Assembly: GCA_015060975.1 (NCBI GenBank)
Contig: SUXI01000001.1
Span: 186,001 to 250,000 of the forward strand
DNA from: Bacteroidales bacterium
Lineage (GTDB): Bacteria; Bacteroidota; Bacteroidia; Bacteroidales; Muribaculaceae
Direction of reading: 5' to 3'
Length of the DNA stretch: 64,000 nucleotides
The notes below the pieces were generated by a model. The model did no database searches and was not told the origin of the DNA. It saw only the letters and a program-made list of their open reading frames with translations. This document shows positions 10,630 to 19,702 of the stretch, in pieces (the first letter of the stretch is position 1; each line of letters opens with the position of its first letter). The position numbers were made by a program, and so were the translations under genes.

Positions 10630-11538
10630 TTATAATTTTTGAGCTATTCTCATTTTTGCGCTACGAGAGCGGGGGTTGTTTTCAATTTCTTCGTTTGTGG
10701 GAACGATGGGTTTTGATGTAAGTAGCTTAAAAGGTGATAATTTTCGCCCAAAAAAATCTTTTTCGAGGATTCCTTGTACATTACCGGTGCGCATGAAGTT
10801 TTTCACCAACCGGTCTTCGAGAGAATGGTAAGTGATTATTACGAGCCGTCCACCGGGTTTTAGTGATTTTAGGGTTTGCTTAAGAAACTTTTCAAGTACA
10901 TCCATTTCGCCATTAACCTCTATTCGTAAAGCTTGAAATAGCATAGCCAATTCTTTTTTCTCTTGACGAGGGTTAATAAATGGTTTAACCACTTCAAGCA
11001 GTCGTTCGACTGTTATTATAGGAGCGGTTTTGCGGGCATTATCTATCACTGTGGCTATTTTTCTCGCATTTTTTAATTCTCCATATAGAAAAAATATATC
11101 GGCGAGTTGTTCTTTGCTGTAATTTTCCAATATCCATGCGGCGGTTCGTTTTGCCTTCTGGTTCATGCGCATGTCTAACACCCCTTCAAAACGGAATGAG
11201 AATCCTCTGTTTTTGTCATCAAAATGATGAAAAGAAACGCCAAGATCGGCAAGAATCCCATCAACGCCGTCAACGTTATAATATCTCAGGAAATTAGACA
11301 GAAAACAGAAGTTGCTATATACAATTGTAAATCGAGGGTCTTTAAAGGCTCTTTTTATGGCATCTTCATCTTGGTCAAAAGAATATAAGTGTCCATCAGC
11401 ACCGAGTCGCTCAACTATTCCTTTTGAATGACCACCTCCACCATAAGTGGCATCGACATATATGCCATCGGGCTTTATCTCCAAAGCCGTCAATGCATCG
11501 GAGAATAGTGCCGGAATGTGGTAAACTTCTTGATTCAT
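10630..11538 (-). CDS. rsmH: 16S rRNA (cytosine-1402-N4)-methyltransferase RsmH
   Basis: SAM-dependent methyltransferase (formerly MraW) that makes N4-methylcytidine at position 1402 of 16S rRNA. The 302-residue protein begins with MNQEVYHIPAL. It has the SAM motif DATYGGGGHS (about residues 29-38), LADLGVSFHHFD (95-106), a MRMN block (123-126) and the C-terminal LVIITYHSLEDRLVKN and NPRSRSAKMR motifs. It is the first gene of the division and cell wall run here; the mraZ gene that normally precedes it is not present upstream. Confidence 0.97.
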   Translation of the reverse strand: MNQEVYHIPALFSDALTALEIKPDGIYVDATYGGGGHSKGIVERLGADGHLYSFDQDEDAIKRAFKDPRFTIVYSNFCFLSNFLRYYNVDGVDGILADLGVSFHHFDDKNRGFSFRFEGVLDMRMNQKAKRTAAWILENYSKEQLADIFFLYGELKNARKIATVIDNARKTAPIITVERLLEVVKPFINPRQEKKELAMLFQALRIEVNGEMDVLEKFLKQTLKSLKPGGRLVIITYHSLEDRLVKNFMRTGNVQGILEKDFFGRKLSPFKLLTSKPIVPTNEEIENNPRSRSAKMRIAQKL

Positions 11539-11863
11539 AGCGAAATACTGGTTTTCTAATATTGTATTTTAAAGAAGATGTCTAATTGAATGATTTAGGT
11601 TGTAAAGTTAATAATTTTTGTTTGTAATTTACATAACGAAATTTGCCAATTTAATGGGTATAATTAAAAAAGTTATCAACATTTTGCGAAAATAAGGGAA
11701 TATCTGTGTGTTAGAGGTGAAAATGGATAGAAGATAAAAGAAGGGAGATGTGCCAAATATCATGGGTAAAAAGGCACATCTCCATTTACATTTGCAAATT
11801 TTGAGACATTGAAAATTGGGTGGGCAGAAAGGTGCGCTTAGTATGTGAAACGTTTAAATAATG
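11539..11863. other. Intergenic stretch between rsmH and cobB
   Basis: No plausible coding frame, and no mraZ. It holds the likely cobB terminator hairpin (listed separately). It must also hold the promoter of the rsmH-ftsQ run: the best minus-strand -7 candidate I see is TAACTTTA at 11603-11610, one base off TAnnTTTG, without a clear -33 element. Confidence 0.5.
11733..11783 (-). terminator. Likely intrinsic terminator of cobB
   Basis: GGAGATGTGCC (11744-11754) and GGCACATCTCC (11773-11783) form a perfect 11-bp inverted repeat with an 18-base loop. On the minus strand it is followed by a T-rich stretch. It lies about 80 bp past the cobB stop codon, which suits termination of cobB before rsmH. 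Confidence 0.6.
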
Positions 11864-12559
11864 TTATGCTTTTTTGCCTAAAAGCAGACCTTTTAATATT
11901 GCTACACCTTTTGTCGCGGGTTCGGCTAACACGGTAACGCCCGATGGCACTGCCGCGGGTTTGGGATCAATATAATAAACCGGAGTGCCCGGTCGCACAT
12001 AGCGCAACAATCCAGCCGCGGGATAAACATTTAGCGATGTGCCTATAACCACAAATATATCAGCCTCTTGCACCCAGTCAATTGCTAACTCGATATTAGG
12101 AACAGCTTCTTGAAAAAACACAATGTGAGGTCGCACCGGGTCGCCATATTTATCGCGGGTTTCGGGCGATGTCTCAATATTGTCGGGAGTTAATTCATAG
12201 ATGCGTGACTCAACTTTCATTGACCTTATTTTCATTAATTCGCCATGAAGATGCAACACTTTGCTACTGCCTGCCCGTTCATGAAGATTATCCACATTTT
12301 GTGTTATTATCATCACGTCAAAGTCATTTTCCAATTCCACCAAGCCACGATGGGCGTCATTTGGCTCTACTGTTAATAGTTGCTTGCGTCGGGCATTGTA
12401 GAACTCATGAACTAATGCCGGGTTTCGGGCAAAGCCTTCGGCACTTGCCACGTCCATTACGGGATATTGTTCCCATAAACCATCGGCATCACGAAATGTT
12501 GAAATGCCACTTTCGGCACTTATTCCGGCTCCGGTTGATATTACTAATTTCTTTTTCAT
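11864..12559 (-). CDS. cobB: NAD-dependent protein deacylase, class III sirtuin (CobB type) without zinc cysteines
   Basis: Sir2-family enzyme that removes acyl groups from lysines using NAD. The 231 residues show the NAD loop GAGISAESGISTFRD (10-24), QNVDNLHERAG (87-97), the catalytic His in HLHGE (His105) and GTSLNVYP near residue 177. Tyr54 and Arg57 in FYNARR are the pair that, in SIRT5 and E. coli CobB, bind the carboxylate of succyl or malonyl lysine, so desuccinylase activity is likely. The four cysteines of the structural zinc site are absent. The gene is divergent from gldE and probably monocistronic. Confidence 0.9.
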   Translation of the reverse strand: MKKKLVISTGAGISAESGISTFRDADGLWEQYPVMDVASAEGFARNPALVHEFYNARRKQLLTVEPNDAHRGLVELENDFDVMIITQNVDNLHERAGSSKVLHLHGELMKIRSMKVESRIYELTPDNIETSPETRDKYGDPVRPHIVFFQEAVPNIELAIDWVQEADIFVVIGTSLNVYPAAGLLRYVRPGTPVYYIDPKPAAVPSGVTVLAEPATKGVAILKGLLLGKKA

Positions 12560-12601
12560 TATATCATGATTTTGTCAAGATTATATTCTAAATAGTTGTG
12601 A

Positions 12602-12609
12602 CAAAATTA
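12602..12609 (-). promoter_or_regulatory. Putative -7 element upstream of cobB
   Basis: The minus strand reads TAATTTTG, an exact match to the Bacteroidota TAnnTTTG element, about 43 bp before the cobB start. No clear TTTG is seen at the -33 position, so this is tentative. Confidence 0.4.
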
Positions 12610-12655
12610 CAACAATGCCAACTAAATAACAATAATATTCGTTCAATTCAGAAAG

Positions 12656-12682
12656 ATTGATTAATTTTGTGCTACCAAATAA
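12656..12682 (+). promoter_or_regulatory. Putative gldE promoter (27-bp module shared with another locus)
   Basis: TAATTTTG at 12662-12669 matches TAnnTTTG exactly and lies about 55 bp before the gldE start. The surrounding 27 bp are identical at 25 positions to the minus strand at 40394-40420, upstream of the CPA2 antiporter gene. The match includes the downstream TACCAAATAA where the transcript would start. Confidence 0.5.
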
Positions 12683-12722
12683 CCGGTGTGGTTATTATTA
12701 TGTTTAACTAATATCAAATATT

Positions 12723-14045
12723 TTGGATATAGACCCTTTACCAGTCACAACTTTTTTGTTGCAAGTTACTCCTATCGAATTTGGCATTGCACAAATTGTG
12801 GCATTATCAATCGCGGCTGTAGGACTTTTAATTTCAGGCTTTATCTCAGGAAGTGAGATAGCATATTTTTCTTTTACCCCGTCTCAACTTGAGGAGATTG
12901 AGGAATCTTCTAAAGGTACTACAATCAAAAAGTTGATAGAGAACCCTGAACGATTGTTGGCAACAATTCTCATTGCCAACAACACAGTAAATGTAACGAT
13001 TGTTATTCTATGTAACTTTGCATTAGGACCGATTTTTGACAATATGTCGCCGGTGTTAAGTTTTGTTTTGCAAACAATCATTCTCACTTTTCTTATTTTG
13101 TTGTTTGGAGAGATTTTGCCAAAGTTATATGCCAATAGTTACAATTTGAAATGGGCTAAATTTGCGGCTGGTGGCATCTCTTTCTTTATGAATCTTTTCA
13201 AGCCGTTATCATCGTTATTGATGTGTAGTACGGTAATTGTAAACAAGGTTGTTACCAAGGAAGCTCAAAATATTTCAACCGATGAATTAAGTCAGGCTCT
13301 TAAAATCACAGACGTCGCAGCCAATGAAGAGAAAGAAATGCTTGAAGGTATTTTGAAATTTGGTGATAAGACCGTAGAGGAGATAATGACTCCGCGTGTT
13401 GATATTACCGACATTGATATAGATTCTTCATTTAGCGAGGTGATGGGAATTGTTATCTCAAGCGGATATTCGCGTTTGCCGGTTTATGAGGAAACCCAAG
13501 ATAATATAAAAGGTGTTCTTTACAGTCGTGATTTATTGCCATATATAGGTAAGGAGATGGGAGACTTTGAATGGCAGTCGCTTATTCGTGATCCATATTT
13601 TGTTCCCGAATCGCGCATGATTGATGATTTGTTGGAGGATTTTCGTAAACTGAAAATCCACCTGGCTATCGTCGTTGATGAGTATGGCGGCACTCAAGGG
13701 ATTGTTACTCTTGAGGATATATTGGAGGAGATTGTAGGGGATATTAATGATGAGTATGATGAGGAGGAAATAAATTATACCCGTCTGCCCGACGATACGT
13801 TTGTGTTTGAGGGTAAAACATTGTTGTCTGATTTCTTCAAAATTACAGAACTTGATGAAAATGACTATAGTGAAATAACCGAGGATGCCGAAACTTTGGC
13901 TGGGATGTTGTTGGCTCTTAAAGGTGATTTTCCCAAGGAAAAAGAGCCGTTGGTTTATGGTCGTTGCCGATTTTTGATTCTCGAAATAAATCACCATCGC
14001 ATAGCAAGTGTGAGAGTTAAGGTGATGCCCCAAGAGCAGGATTGA
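12723..14045 (+). CDS. gldE: GldE-like CNNM/CorC family membrane protein
   Basis: A 440-residue member of the HlyC/CorC family. It has an N-terminal DUF21 membrane domain with about four segments (residues 20-180, including GFISGSEIAYFS), two CBS domains (about 215-335, including MTPRVDITDIDID and VDEYGGTQGIVTLEDILEEIVG) and a C-terminal CorC_HlyC domain. In gliding Bacteroidota GldE is needed for gliding and is linked to GldD; here gldD follows directly. In non-gliding Bacteroidales the role is unclear, perhaps divalent-cation transport or envelope assembly. The chosen start is a TTG giving (M)DIDP, which I favour because there is no in-frame ATG close by. Confidence 0.85.
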   Translation: MDIDPLPVTTFLLQVTPIEFGIAQIVALSIAAVGLLISGFISGSEIAYFSFTPSQLEEIEESSKGTTIKKLIENPERLLATILIANNTVNVTIVILCNFALGPIFDNMSPVLSFVLQTIILTFLILLFGEILPKLYANSYNLKWAKFAAGGISFFMNLFKPLSSLLMCSTVIVNKVVTKEAQNISTDELSQALKITDVAANEEKEMLEGILKFGDKTVEEIMTPRVDITDIDIDSSFSEVMGIVISSGYSRLPVYEETQDNIKGVLYSRDLLPYIGKEMGDFEWQSLIRDPYFVPESRMIDDLLEDFRKLKIHLAIVVDEYGGTQGIVTLEDILEEIVGDINDEYDEEEINYTRLPDDTFVFEGKTLLSDFFKITELDENDYSEITEDAETLAGMLLALKGDFPKEKEPLVYGRCRFLILEINHHRIASVRVKVMPQEQD

Positions 14046-14079
14046 TATTTTATTATAAATGTTGCGATTAGGAGATACT

Positions 14080-14706
14080 ATGTTTTCAATGCGATTTTTT
14101 AAGAAATTGCCAATGTGGTTGTTGGCAATAATCACAGCATCTTTTTTTTGCGAATGTGTTGATAATGGCGATGCGGTTGTACCTCGTCGCAAAGCATATC
14201 CTCGTATTGTGACGCATGATTCGGTTTTTGCCAAAATTGATAACCTCCCAATATACTTTGAGGTTAATAAAAACGCTAAGATAGAGATTGATACAGTAAA
14301 TACAAATTTGGATATTGAGAAAAGCACACAATGGATAAATGTTTTTTATGGAAAGTATAATGCGATGATTTATTTGACATTTACCCCGATTGATAAATCA
14401 TCGATTGACAAAGTTATATTGAATCGTACACAACGCATATCGTTGAACATAGGTGATTACCCATCTGAGGTTCTTGAGTTGACAAACGCAAATGGATTTT
14501 CGTCACAAATATTCACCACGGTAGAAAACCGAGTCACTCCTATACAATTTTTATCTACCGATGGAATGAATTGGGTTGTATCTGGTGCGGTATATTTTAG
14601 TGGAATGGGCATATCTGATATCGATTCGGTGGCTCCGGTTATTAATGTTATGAAGCGTGATGTTGTGCATTCACTTAAAACTATAGGTGATGATAAAGCA
14701 TATTAA
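14080..14706 (+). CDS. gldD: GldD-like envelope protein
   Basis: About 208 residues with an N-terminal hydrophobic signal (residues 10-23) and cysteines at 24 and 26. The mature part starts with a Pro/Arg-rich PRRKAYPRI segment, resembling the PKPRGYFRI opening of GldD. GldD is a lipoprotein of the gliding and type IX secretion gene set. The lipobox is poor here (SFFC), so lipidation is not certain. Two upstream in-frame starts exist, at 14059 and 14080. The ATG at 14080 follows AGGAGA by 5 bases and puts the signal at the N-terminus. The end overlaps the next gene by 17 bp. Confidence 0.75.
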   Translation: MFSMRFFKKLPMWLLAIITASFFCECVDNGDAVVPRRKAYPRIVTHDSVFAKIDNLPIYFEVNKNAKIEIDTVNTNLDIEKSTQWINVFYGKYNAMIYLTFTPIDKSSIDKVILNRTQRISLNIGDYPSEVLELTNANGFSSQIFTTVENRVTPIQFLSTDGMNWVVSGAVYFSGMGISDIDSVAPVINVMKRDVVHSLKTIGDDKAY

Positions 14707-15298
14707 TCTGCATGGTACCGATATATATATATATCCACTTCCTGATGATGTGGACCCGTTGCTTGCTCAATGTGACGAATATGTTGCTAATGAGATAAAT
14801 AATGTGGCTTCATTGAAAAGACGCAAGGAAATTGTGATGTCGCATGTAATGATAAAGAGACATATAGGAGAAAACGCAAAAATGTTTCATGATGCTAATG
14901 GCGCGCCTGTTGTAGAAGGATATGATTGCAATGTGTCGATATCGCATAGTGTTACTGAGATAGTTTTGGCGATAAATCAATATCATCCTATTGGTGTCGA
15001 TTTGGAGAATTGGCGTGAAAAGCTAAAAAAGGTCGCATCGAGATTTTTGTCGGAGAAAGAGTTGAGGCAATATGATACCCCGCAAAAATTGCTTCAGGCA
15101 TGGACCGCAAAAGAGGCGCTATACAAGATTGCTCATTCTCCGGGACTATCTTTTGTTGATGATATTATTTTGCCCGAGTTGGGAGATATAAATATGTCGG
15201 CTAAGGTTAACACGTCATGTGGTTTACGCACTTTTTCTGTTTATTTTATTGAAACAGATGCGATGCGATGTCTTGCACTTGCTCATCCATGCGATTGA
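14690..15298 (+). CDS. 4'-phosphopantetheinyl transferase superfamily protein
   Basis: Transfers phosphopantetheine from CoA to acyl-carrier proteins. The 202-residue protein carries the superfamily signatures: an N-terminal SISHS motif (about residue 84), IGVDLEN near 102 (Mg-binding Asp and Glu) and the WTAKEALYK motif near 143. Size and arrangement fit the Sfp/AcpT branch rather than the short AcpS. It overlaps gldD by 17 bp; a GTG three bases upstream is an alternative start. The substrate carrier protein cannot be inferred from neighbours. Confidence 0.88.
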   Translation: MIKHINLHGTDIYIYPLPDDVDPLLAQCDEYVANEINNVASLKRRKEIVMSHVMIKRHIGENAKMFHDANGAPVVEGYDCNVSISHSVTEIVLAINQYHPIGVDLENWREKLKKVASRFLSEKELRQYDTPQKLLQAWTAKEALYKIAHSPGLSFVDDIILPELGDINMSAKVNTSCGLRTFSVYFIETDAMRCLALAHPCD

Positions 15299-15429
15299 CC
15301 GGGTAAGGATGGTGATGGATGTCAATGATTCGTATTTCCAAAAGAATGCAATAATTATATCCTCAATTCGTTATATAATTTGTGTCAAATATTATAGATT
15401 GAATTGTAATTGATCTTATAAAATAGGCT

Positions 15430-18400
15430 ATGAAAAAAATATATATAAATAAGAAGGCGTTTGTGAGAATGTTTTTTCTCATTATGCTTTATCTGTGCGG
15501 AGTTTCAAGGACTACGGCTTTTCAGTTGTCGGTTTATGGCGACAGTTCGGTTTTGAGCGAAGGGAAATGGGTAAAAATATCTGTTCCTAAATCGGGTGTC
15601 TATCTTATTACAAATGAAGATTTGAAAAAGTGGGGATTTCCCGACCCTTTAAAGGTGAATGTTTATGGATATGGGGCGCAGCGCTTGCCCGATGTGCTTC
15701 AAGCAAGTCGATATATAGACGATCTGCCTGTTGTTCAATCAAAAAAGATAAGTAGGGGAGTGGTGTTTTATGCGCAAGGTCCTGAATCATGGGAAAGAAC
15801 AAATGGTAGATTCCGCCATTCTATTAACCCATTTACAACAGAGGGTTATTATTTCATAAGCGACAGAGAATTGGACACAGAATGTGTTATCCCTGAAAAT
15901 GGGGTGGACTCGGATTTTTCCAATGTGGTAAACTCTTTTGAAGAGTGCATTTATCATGAAATTGATAAAATTAATGAAGGGGAGACGGGTCATTTTATGC
16001 TTGGGGAGGATTTTAAGTATAATCCTTCTCAATCATTTCATTTTAAATTGATAGATATTGTAAATGAAGAAGATGTGTGGATGGAGTGTCAATTTGCGGC
16101 AAAAACATTAAATTCTTCATCGAAACTTTCGTTTGTCGTAAATGGTGAAGTGTTGCCGTCTCAATCATTGGATAATATTCCAAGTAGCACTACAAGTGCA
16201 TATACTCATGGGAAATTAACAACAACAAACCATAATTTTAAAATTTCGGGAGATGAAATAATTTTGGGAATTAAGCATATATCGTCGGTTACTGTAGTAA
16301 TGGCGCATCTTGATTATATATGCTTGAATTATATTCGAAAACTAAAAATGCATAATGGCGTTTTGAGTTTCAGATCTTCCGACCCTCAAATGTTGCTAAA
16401 TGGAGCTACTCAAGCCACTCATGTGTGGGACGTTACAAAACCGCTTGAAATTTCATCATTAAAGACTGTTATATCGGGAGGCGATGCAAAATGGCATAAT
16501 GAGTATTCGGGTTTGAGGAATTATGTGGCTTGGGCTGAAGATGCCAATATCCCGTCTCCAAAGTTTGTGGAAAATATAGCTAATCAAAACCTTCATGGTA
16601 TTGAGGTCCCTAATATGGTAATATTTACTAATGCCGCATGGAAATCAGAGGCTGAACGTATTGCAGAATTGCATCGAAACTCTGCAGATTCGCTTAAGGT
16701 TGCAGTTGTGGTTCAGGACAATGTGTTTAATGAATTTTCATCAGGTTCACCCGATGCCAATGCTTTTCGCATGATGCTAAAGATGTTGTGGGATAGAAGT
16801 GTCAATGAGACATCTTCATTGCAATATGCTTTATTTATGGGGCGACCTACTTATGATAACAGGCACCTTTCTGAGGAAGTAAAGGTGTTGGGTTTCCCTA
16901 CAATGCCAACTTGGCAAACTGATAAAGGATTAGATGATAATGAAAGTTATACAACCGATGATGTATATGCATTTCTTCGCGATAACTCGGGTGCGAATAT
17001 GGGCACCGATTACTATTGCATAGCAGTGGGGCGCATGCCGGTGAGAAGCGTTAATGAGGCAAAAGAGATGGTGGATAAATTATATCGATATGTAAAGGAG
17101 GCGCCTAAAGATGAATGGAAGAACCAGATAATGCTTATTGCTGATGATATGGACAATGGAATACACATGGCTCAAACAGAATCGGTATATGGAAAAATGA
17201 TGGGTTCCAAGTCTGGTAAGGATTTCTTTTATAATAAAGTTTATATAGATGCGTTCATTCGTGAAGGATCGTCATATCCGCAAGCTCGAGCTAAAATGTT
17301 TAGACTTCTTGATGAGGGCGTTTTGTGGTGGAACTATGTGGGGCATGCCAACACAACTTCTTGGACAGGCGAAGGAATATTGTCATATACCGATATGTCT
17401 AATATGTATCTAAAGAAATATCCCATGTTATACGCGGCAACATGCGATTTTTTGCGATGGGATGCTAATGCATTGAGTGGAGCCGAAGTTATGTATGGTA
17501 ATTCTTCGGGAGGTGTTATCGCGGCAATTAGTGCTACGCGACCGGTATATATATCAAATAATGGAAATCTGTCGAATGCGATTGCCCCATTTATATTATC
17601 TCGTGATGATGATGGCAAATATTTAACCATAGGTGAGATATATCGTCGAGGTAAAAATAATTTATATGACATTAACGGTAAAAAAGTTTCTGACCGCAAC
17701 AAATTACGTTATGTGTTGATGGGAGACCCCGCAATGCGTCTTGCAATACCGGAGCTTGTGGCGAAAGTTGATTCTATTAATGGAATTGCAGTTGATTCTG
17801 AAGAACAGAAAATAATTAAATCACGGCAAATAGTGAAAATTACCGGCCACATTGCCGGTATTGATGGAAATATTGTAACTGATTTTGATGGCACAATAAA
17901 TTCAACATTATACGATGCCGAGAAAAGCACAACCTCGCACGGATATACTAATGGAGATGATGGCAAGGAAGTGACTTTTGAAGAACAAGGCTCTAAATTA
18001 TATGCAGGAAGAGACTCTGTGAAGAATGGTAGATTTGTTCTTAAGATTGCAATGCCTACCGAAATTGCTAATAATTTCCGTCCCGCGGCATTAAATATGT
18101 ATGCGCAATCGGGCAACGGGTTGGAAGCAATAGGTTGCAATCGTGATTTTTATGTGTATGGATTTGATGAGCTTGCAGAGCTCGATACCATCCCTCCTTC
18201 TATTGATTATTGCTATCTTAATTCAGAGGATTTTGCAAATGGAGATGTGGTAAATGAGTCGCCAATGATAATTGCAGCCATATCGGATAATGTAGGTATT
18301 AATTTATCTTCATCGGGAGTGGGGCATCAAATGTCATTGCGTCTTGATGGCGAAAAGAGTTATTCCGATGTGTCGCTCTATTATACTCCAATGATTGGAG

Positions 18401-18849
18401 AGCGAGCTTCGGGTGTGATAAATTATCCGATAGAGAATCTTGCAGATGGGAATCATACGTTGCGACTTAAAGTGTGGGATACATCGGGTAACTCTGCCGA
18501 AAAAACGATAAACCTTGTTGTAGAGAATGGATTGGCACCGAAAGTTATTGATGTTTATAGTGATGCAAATCCCGCATATACCGAAGCGAATTTTTATGTG
18601 CGTCATAATCGCCCCGATGCAATGATGATGGCACAAATAGAAGTGTATGATTTAATGGGGAGAACTATTTGGAAATCAGAGAAAACAGCGCAAAGCGATA
18701 TGTCAATTTTAGGACCGATTAACTGGAATTTATGTGATATGTCGGGGTGCCGAGTAGATAAGGGAATCTATTTATATCGAGCATCAATTTCTACCGATGG
18801 GGTGCATTATGAATCAGAGGTTAAGAAAATAGCTGTTTCAGCTCAATAA
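15430..18849 (+). CDS. porU: PorU-like type IX secretion sortase, copy 1 (peptidase C25 family)
   Basis: Large exported protein (1139 residues) of the gingipain C25 family. An N-terminal signal peptide ends near residue 31. The PorU-type N-terminal domain follows (GKWVKISVPKSGVYLIT, VNVYGYGAQ), then the C25 protease domain (about 390-770), Ig-like domains and a C-terminal FlgD/CTD-like beta domain. The likely catalytic pair is His639 (NYVGHA) and Cys672 (ATCDFLRWD). PorU is the cell-surface sortase that cleaves C-terminal signals of type IX substrates and attaches them to A-LPS. A second homologue and porV lie downstream. The residue after His is Ala rather than the usual Gly. Confidence 0.82.
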   Translation: MKKIYINKKAFVRMFFLIMLYLCGVSRTTAFQLSVYGDSSVLSEGKWVKISVPKSGVYLITNEDLKKWGFPDPLKVNVYGYGAQRLPDVLQASRYIDDLPVVQSKKISRGVVFYAQGPESWERTNGRFRHSINPFTTEGYYFISDRELDTECVIPENGVDSDFSNVVNSFEECIYHEIDKINEGETGHFMLGEDFKYNPSQSFHFKLIDIVNEEDVWMECQFAAKTLNSSSKLSFVVNGEVLPSQSLDNIPSSTTSAYTHGKLTTTNHNFKISGDEIILGIKHISSVTVVMAHLDYICLNYIRKLKMHNGVLSFRSSDPQMLLNGATQATHVWDVTKPLEISSLKTVISGGDAKWHNEYSGLRNYVAWAEDANIPSPKFVENIANQNLHGIEVPNMVIFTNAAWKSEAERIAELHRNSADSLKVAVVVQDNVFNEFSSGSPDANAFRMMLKMLWDRSVNETSSLQYALFMGRPTYDNRHLSEEVKVLGFPTMPTWQTDKGLDDNESYTTDDVYAFLRDNSGANMGTDYYCIAVGRMPVRSVNEAKEMVDKLYRYVKEAPKDEWKNQIMLIADDMDNGIHMAQTESVYGKMMGSKSGKDFFYNKVYIDAFIREGSSYPQARAKMFRLLDEGVLWWNYVGHANTTSWTGEGILSYTDMSNMYLKKYPMLYAATCDFLRWDANALSGAEVMYGNSSGGVIAAISATRPVYISNNGNLSNAIAPFILSRDDDGKYLTIGEIYRRGKNNLYDINGKKVSDRNKLRYVLMGDPAMRLAIPELVAKVDSINGIAVDSEEQKIIKSRQIVKITGHIAGIDGNIVTDFDGTINSTLYDAEKSTTSHGYTNGDDGKEVTFEEQGSKLYAGRDSVKNGRFVLKIAMPTEIANNFRPAALNMYAQSGNGLEAIGCNRDFYVYGFDELAELDTIPPSIDYCYLNSEDFANGDVVNESPMIIAAISDNVGINLSSSGVGHQMSLRLDGEKSYSDVSLYYTPMIGERASGVINYPIENLADGNHTLRLKVWDTSGNSAEKTINLVVENGLAPKVIDVYSDANPAYTEANFYVRHNRPDAMMMAQIEVYDLMGRTIWKSEKTAQSDMSILGPINWNLCDMSGCRVDKGIYLYRASISTDGVHYESEVKKIAVSAQ

Positions 18850-18865
18850 ATTTATAATATTTGAG

Positions 18866-18909
18866 ATAAATCAAACGGCTTGGCTTGATAGCCAGGTCGT
18901 TTGATTTAT
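18866..18909 (+). terminator. Long hairpin after porU copy 1
   Basis: ATAAATCAAACG (18866-18877) pairs perfectly with CGTTTGATTTAT (18898-18909), and the inner bases CTTGGC/GCCAGG extend the stem. No strong T-run follows, so it may be a processing or weak termination site between porU and rex. Confidence 0.5.
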
Positions 18910-19047
18910 AGAGGCACTTGTATGTGTTCTTTATCACTATTTATGCAAACTTTTACAAACTTTTTTAATTTTATTTTTCTTTTTTGTAACACACATTTGC
19001 GTAAAAATATAATTATTAGTATTTTTGTCGATAAAACAAAATTTACA

Positions 19048-19701
19048 ATGGTGGATATTCGCAATAATAATCGTGAAATGCTTCCTGAGCCAACGCTTAG
19101 GCGGCTACCATGGTATTTAGCTTATATCAGCATGTTGTACTCGCAGAATGTGGAATATGTTTCATCCACTCAATTATCAAAAGCGCTTAATATTGACTCT
19201 TCGCAAATAGCAAAGGATTTCTCATTCTTAAATATAAAGGGGAAAACGCGTATTGGTTATGAGGTGAAAGTGTTGGAGCGTATGTTGGAGGATTTTCTTG
19301 GTTTTAAAAAAGGTCACAATGCTGTGATGATAGGGGTTGGAAGTCTTGGCGCCGCTCTTATTCAGGATATGGGTCTTTCAAGATATGGATTGAATATTGT
19401 TGCGGGATTTGATATAAATCCTAATATTGTGGGTACATCAATATGTGGAATCCCGATTTATGACATGTCGGAATTAAAAATGAGGAGACCATTGTTGAAT
19501 GCCGAGATTGGAATTATTGCAGTACCGGTTGATCAAGCACAGCTTGTTGCCGATGCGTCGGTTGAATCGGGGATAAAGGCATTGTGGAACTTTACGCCTT
19601 CCCGCATAAAATATTCCGATAATATAGTAGTACAAAATACATCGATATATTCACATCTTGCGGTAATATATAACAGACTTGATAGTCAAAACAAAAATTG
19701 A
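19048..19701 (+). CDS. rex: Redox-sensing transcriptional repressor Rex
   Basis: Rex homodimers bind DNA when the NADH/NAD ratio is low and release it on NADH binding, controlling fermentation and respiration genes. The N-terminal winged helix is recognisable (LPEPTLRRLPWYLAYI, then SSTQLSKALNIDSSQIAKDFSFL). It is followed by the Rossmann motif GVGSLGAAL, FDINPNIVG, and a C-terminal domain-swap helix (SIYSHLAVIYNRL). The frame is open from 18901 but the first 49 residues are unlike Rex; the ATG at 19048 gives the usual length (217). The stop is one base before the start of the next gene. Confidence 0.93.
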   Translation: MVDIRNNNREMLPEPTLRRLPWYLAYISMLYSQNVEYVSSTQLSKALNIDSSQIAKDFSFLNIKGKTRIGYEVKVLERMLEDFLGFKKGHNAVMIGVGSLGAALIQDMGLSRYGLNIVAGFDINPNIVGTSICGIPIYDMSELKMRRPLLNAEIGIIAVPVDQAQLVADASVESGIKALWNFTPSRIKYSDNIVVQNTSIYSHLAVIYNRLDSQNKN

Positions 19702-19702
19702 G

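Noticed and set aside
13533-14327. Long minus-strand open frame (264 codons) opposite gldE and gldD
   Set aside because: Antisense to two recognisable genes with no family match of its own; it spans the gap between them and reflects AT-rich complementary codons.
14711-14736. TA repeat near 14.7 kb
   Set aside because: It lies inside the phosphopantetheinyl transferase frame and encodes Ile/Tyr codons; too short to be a variable tract.
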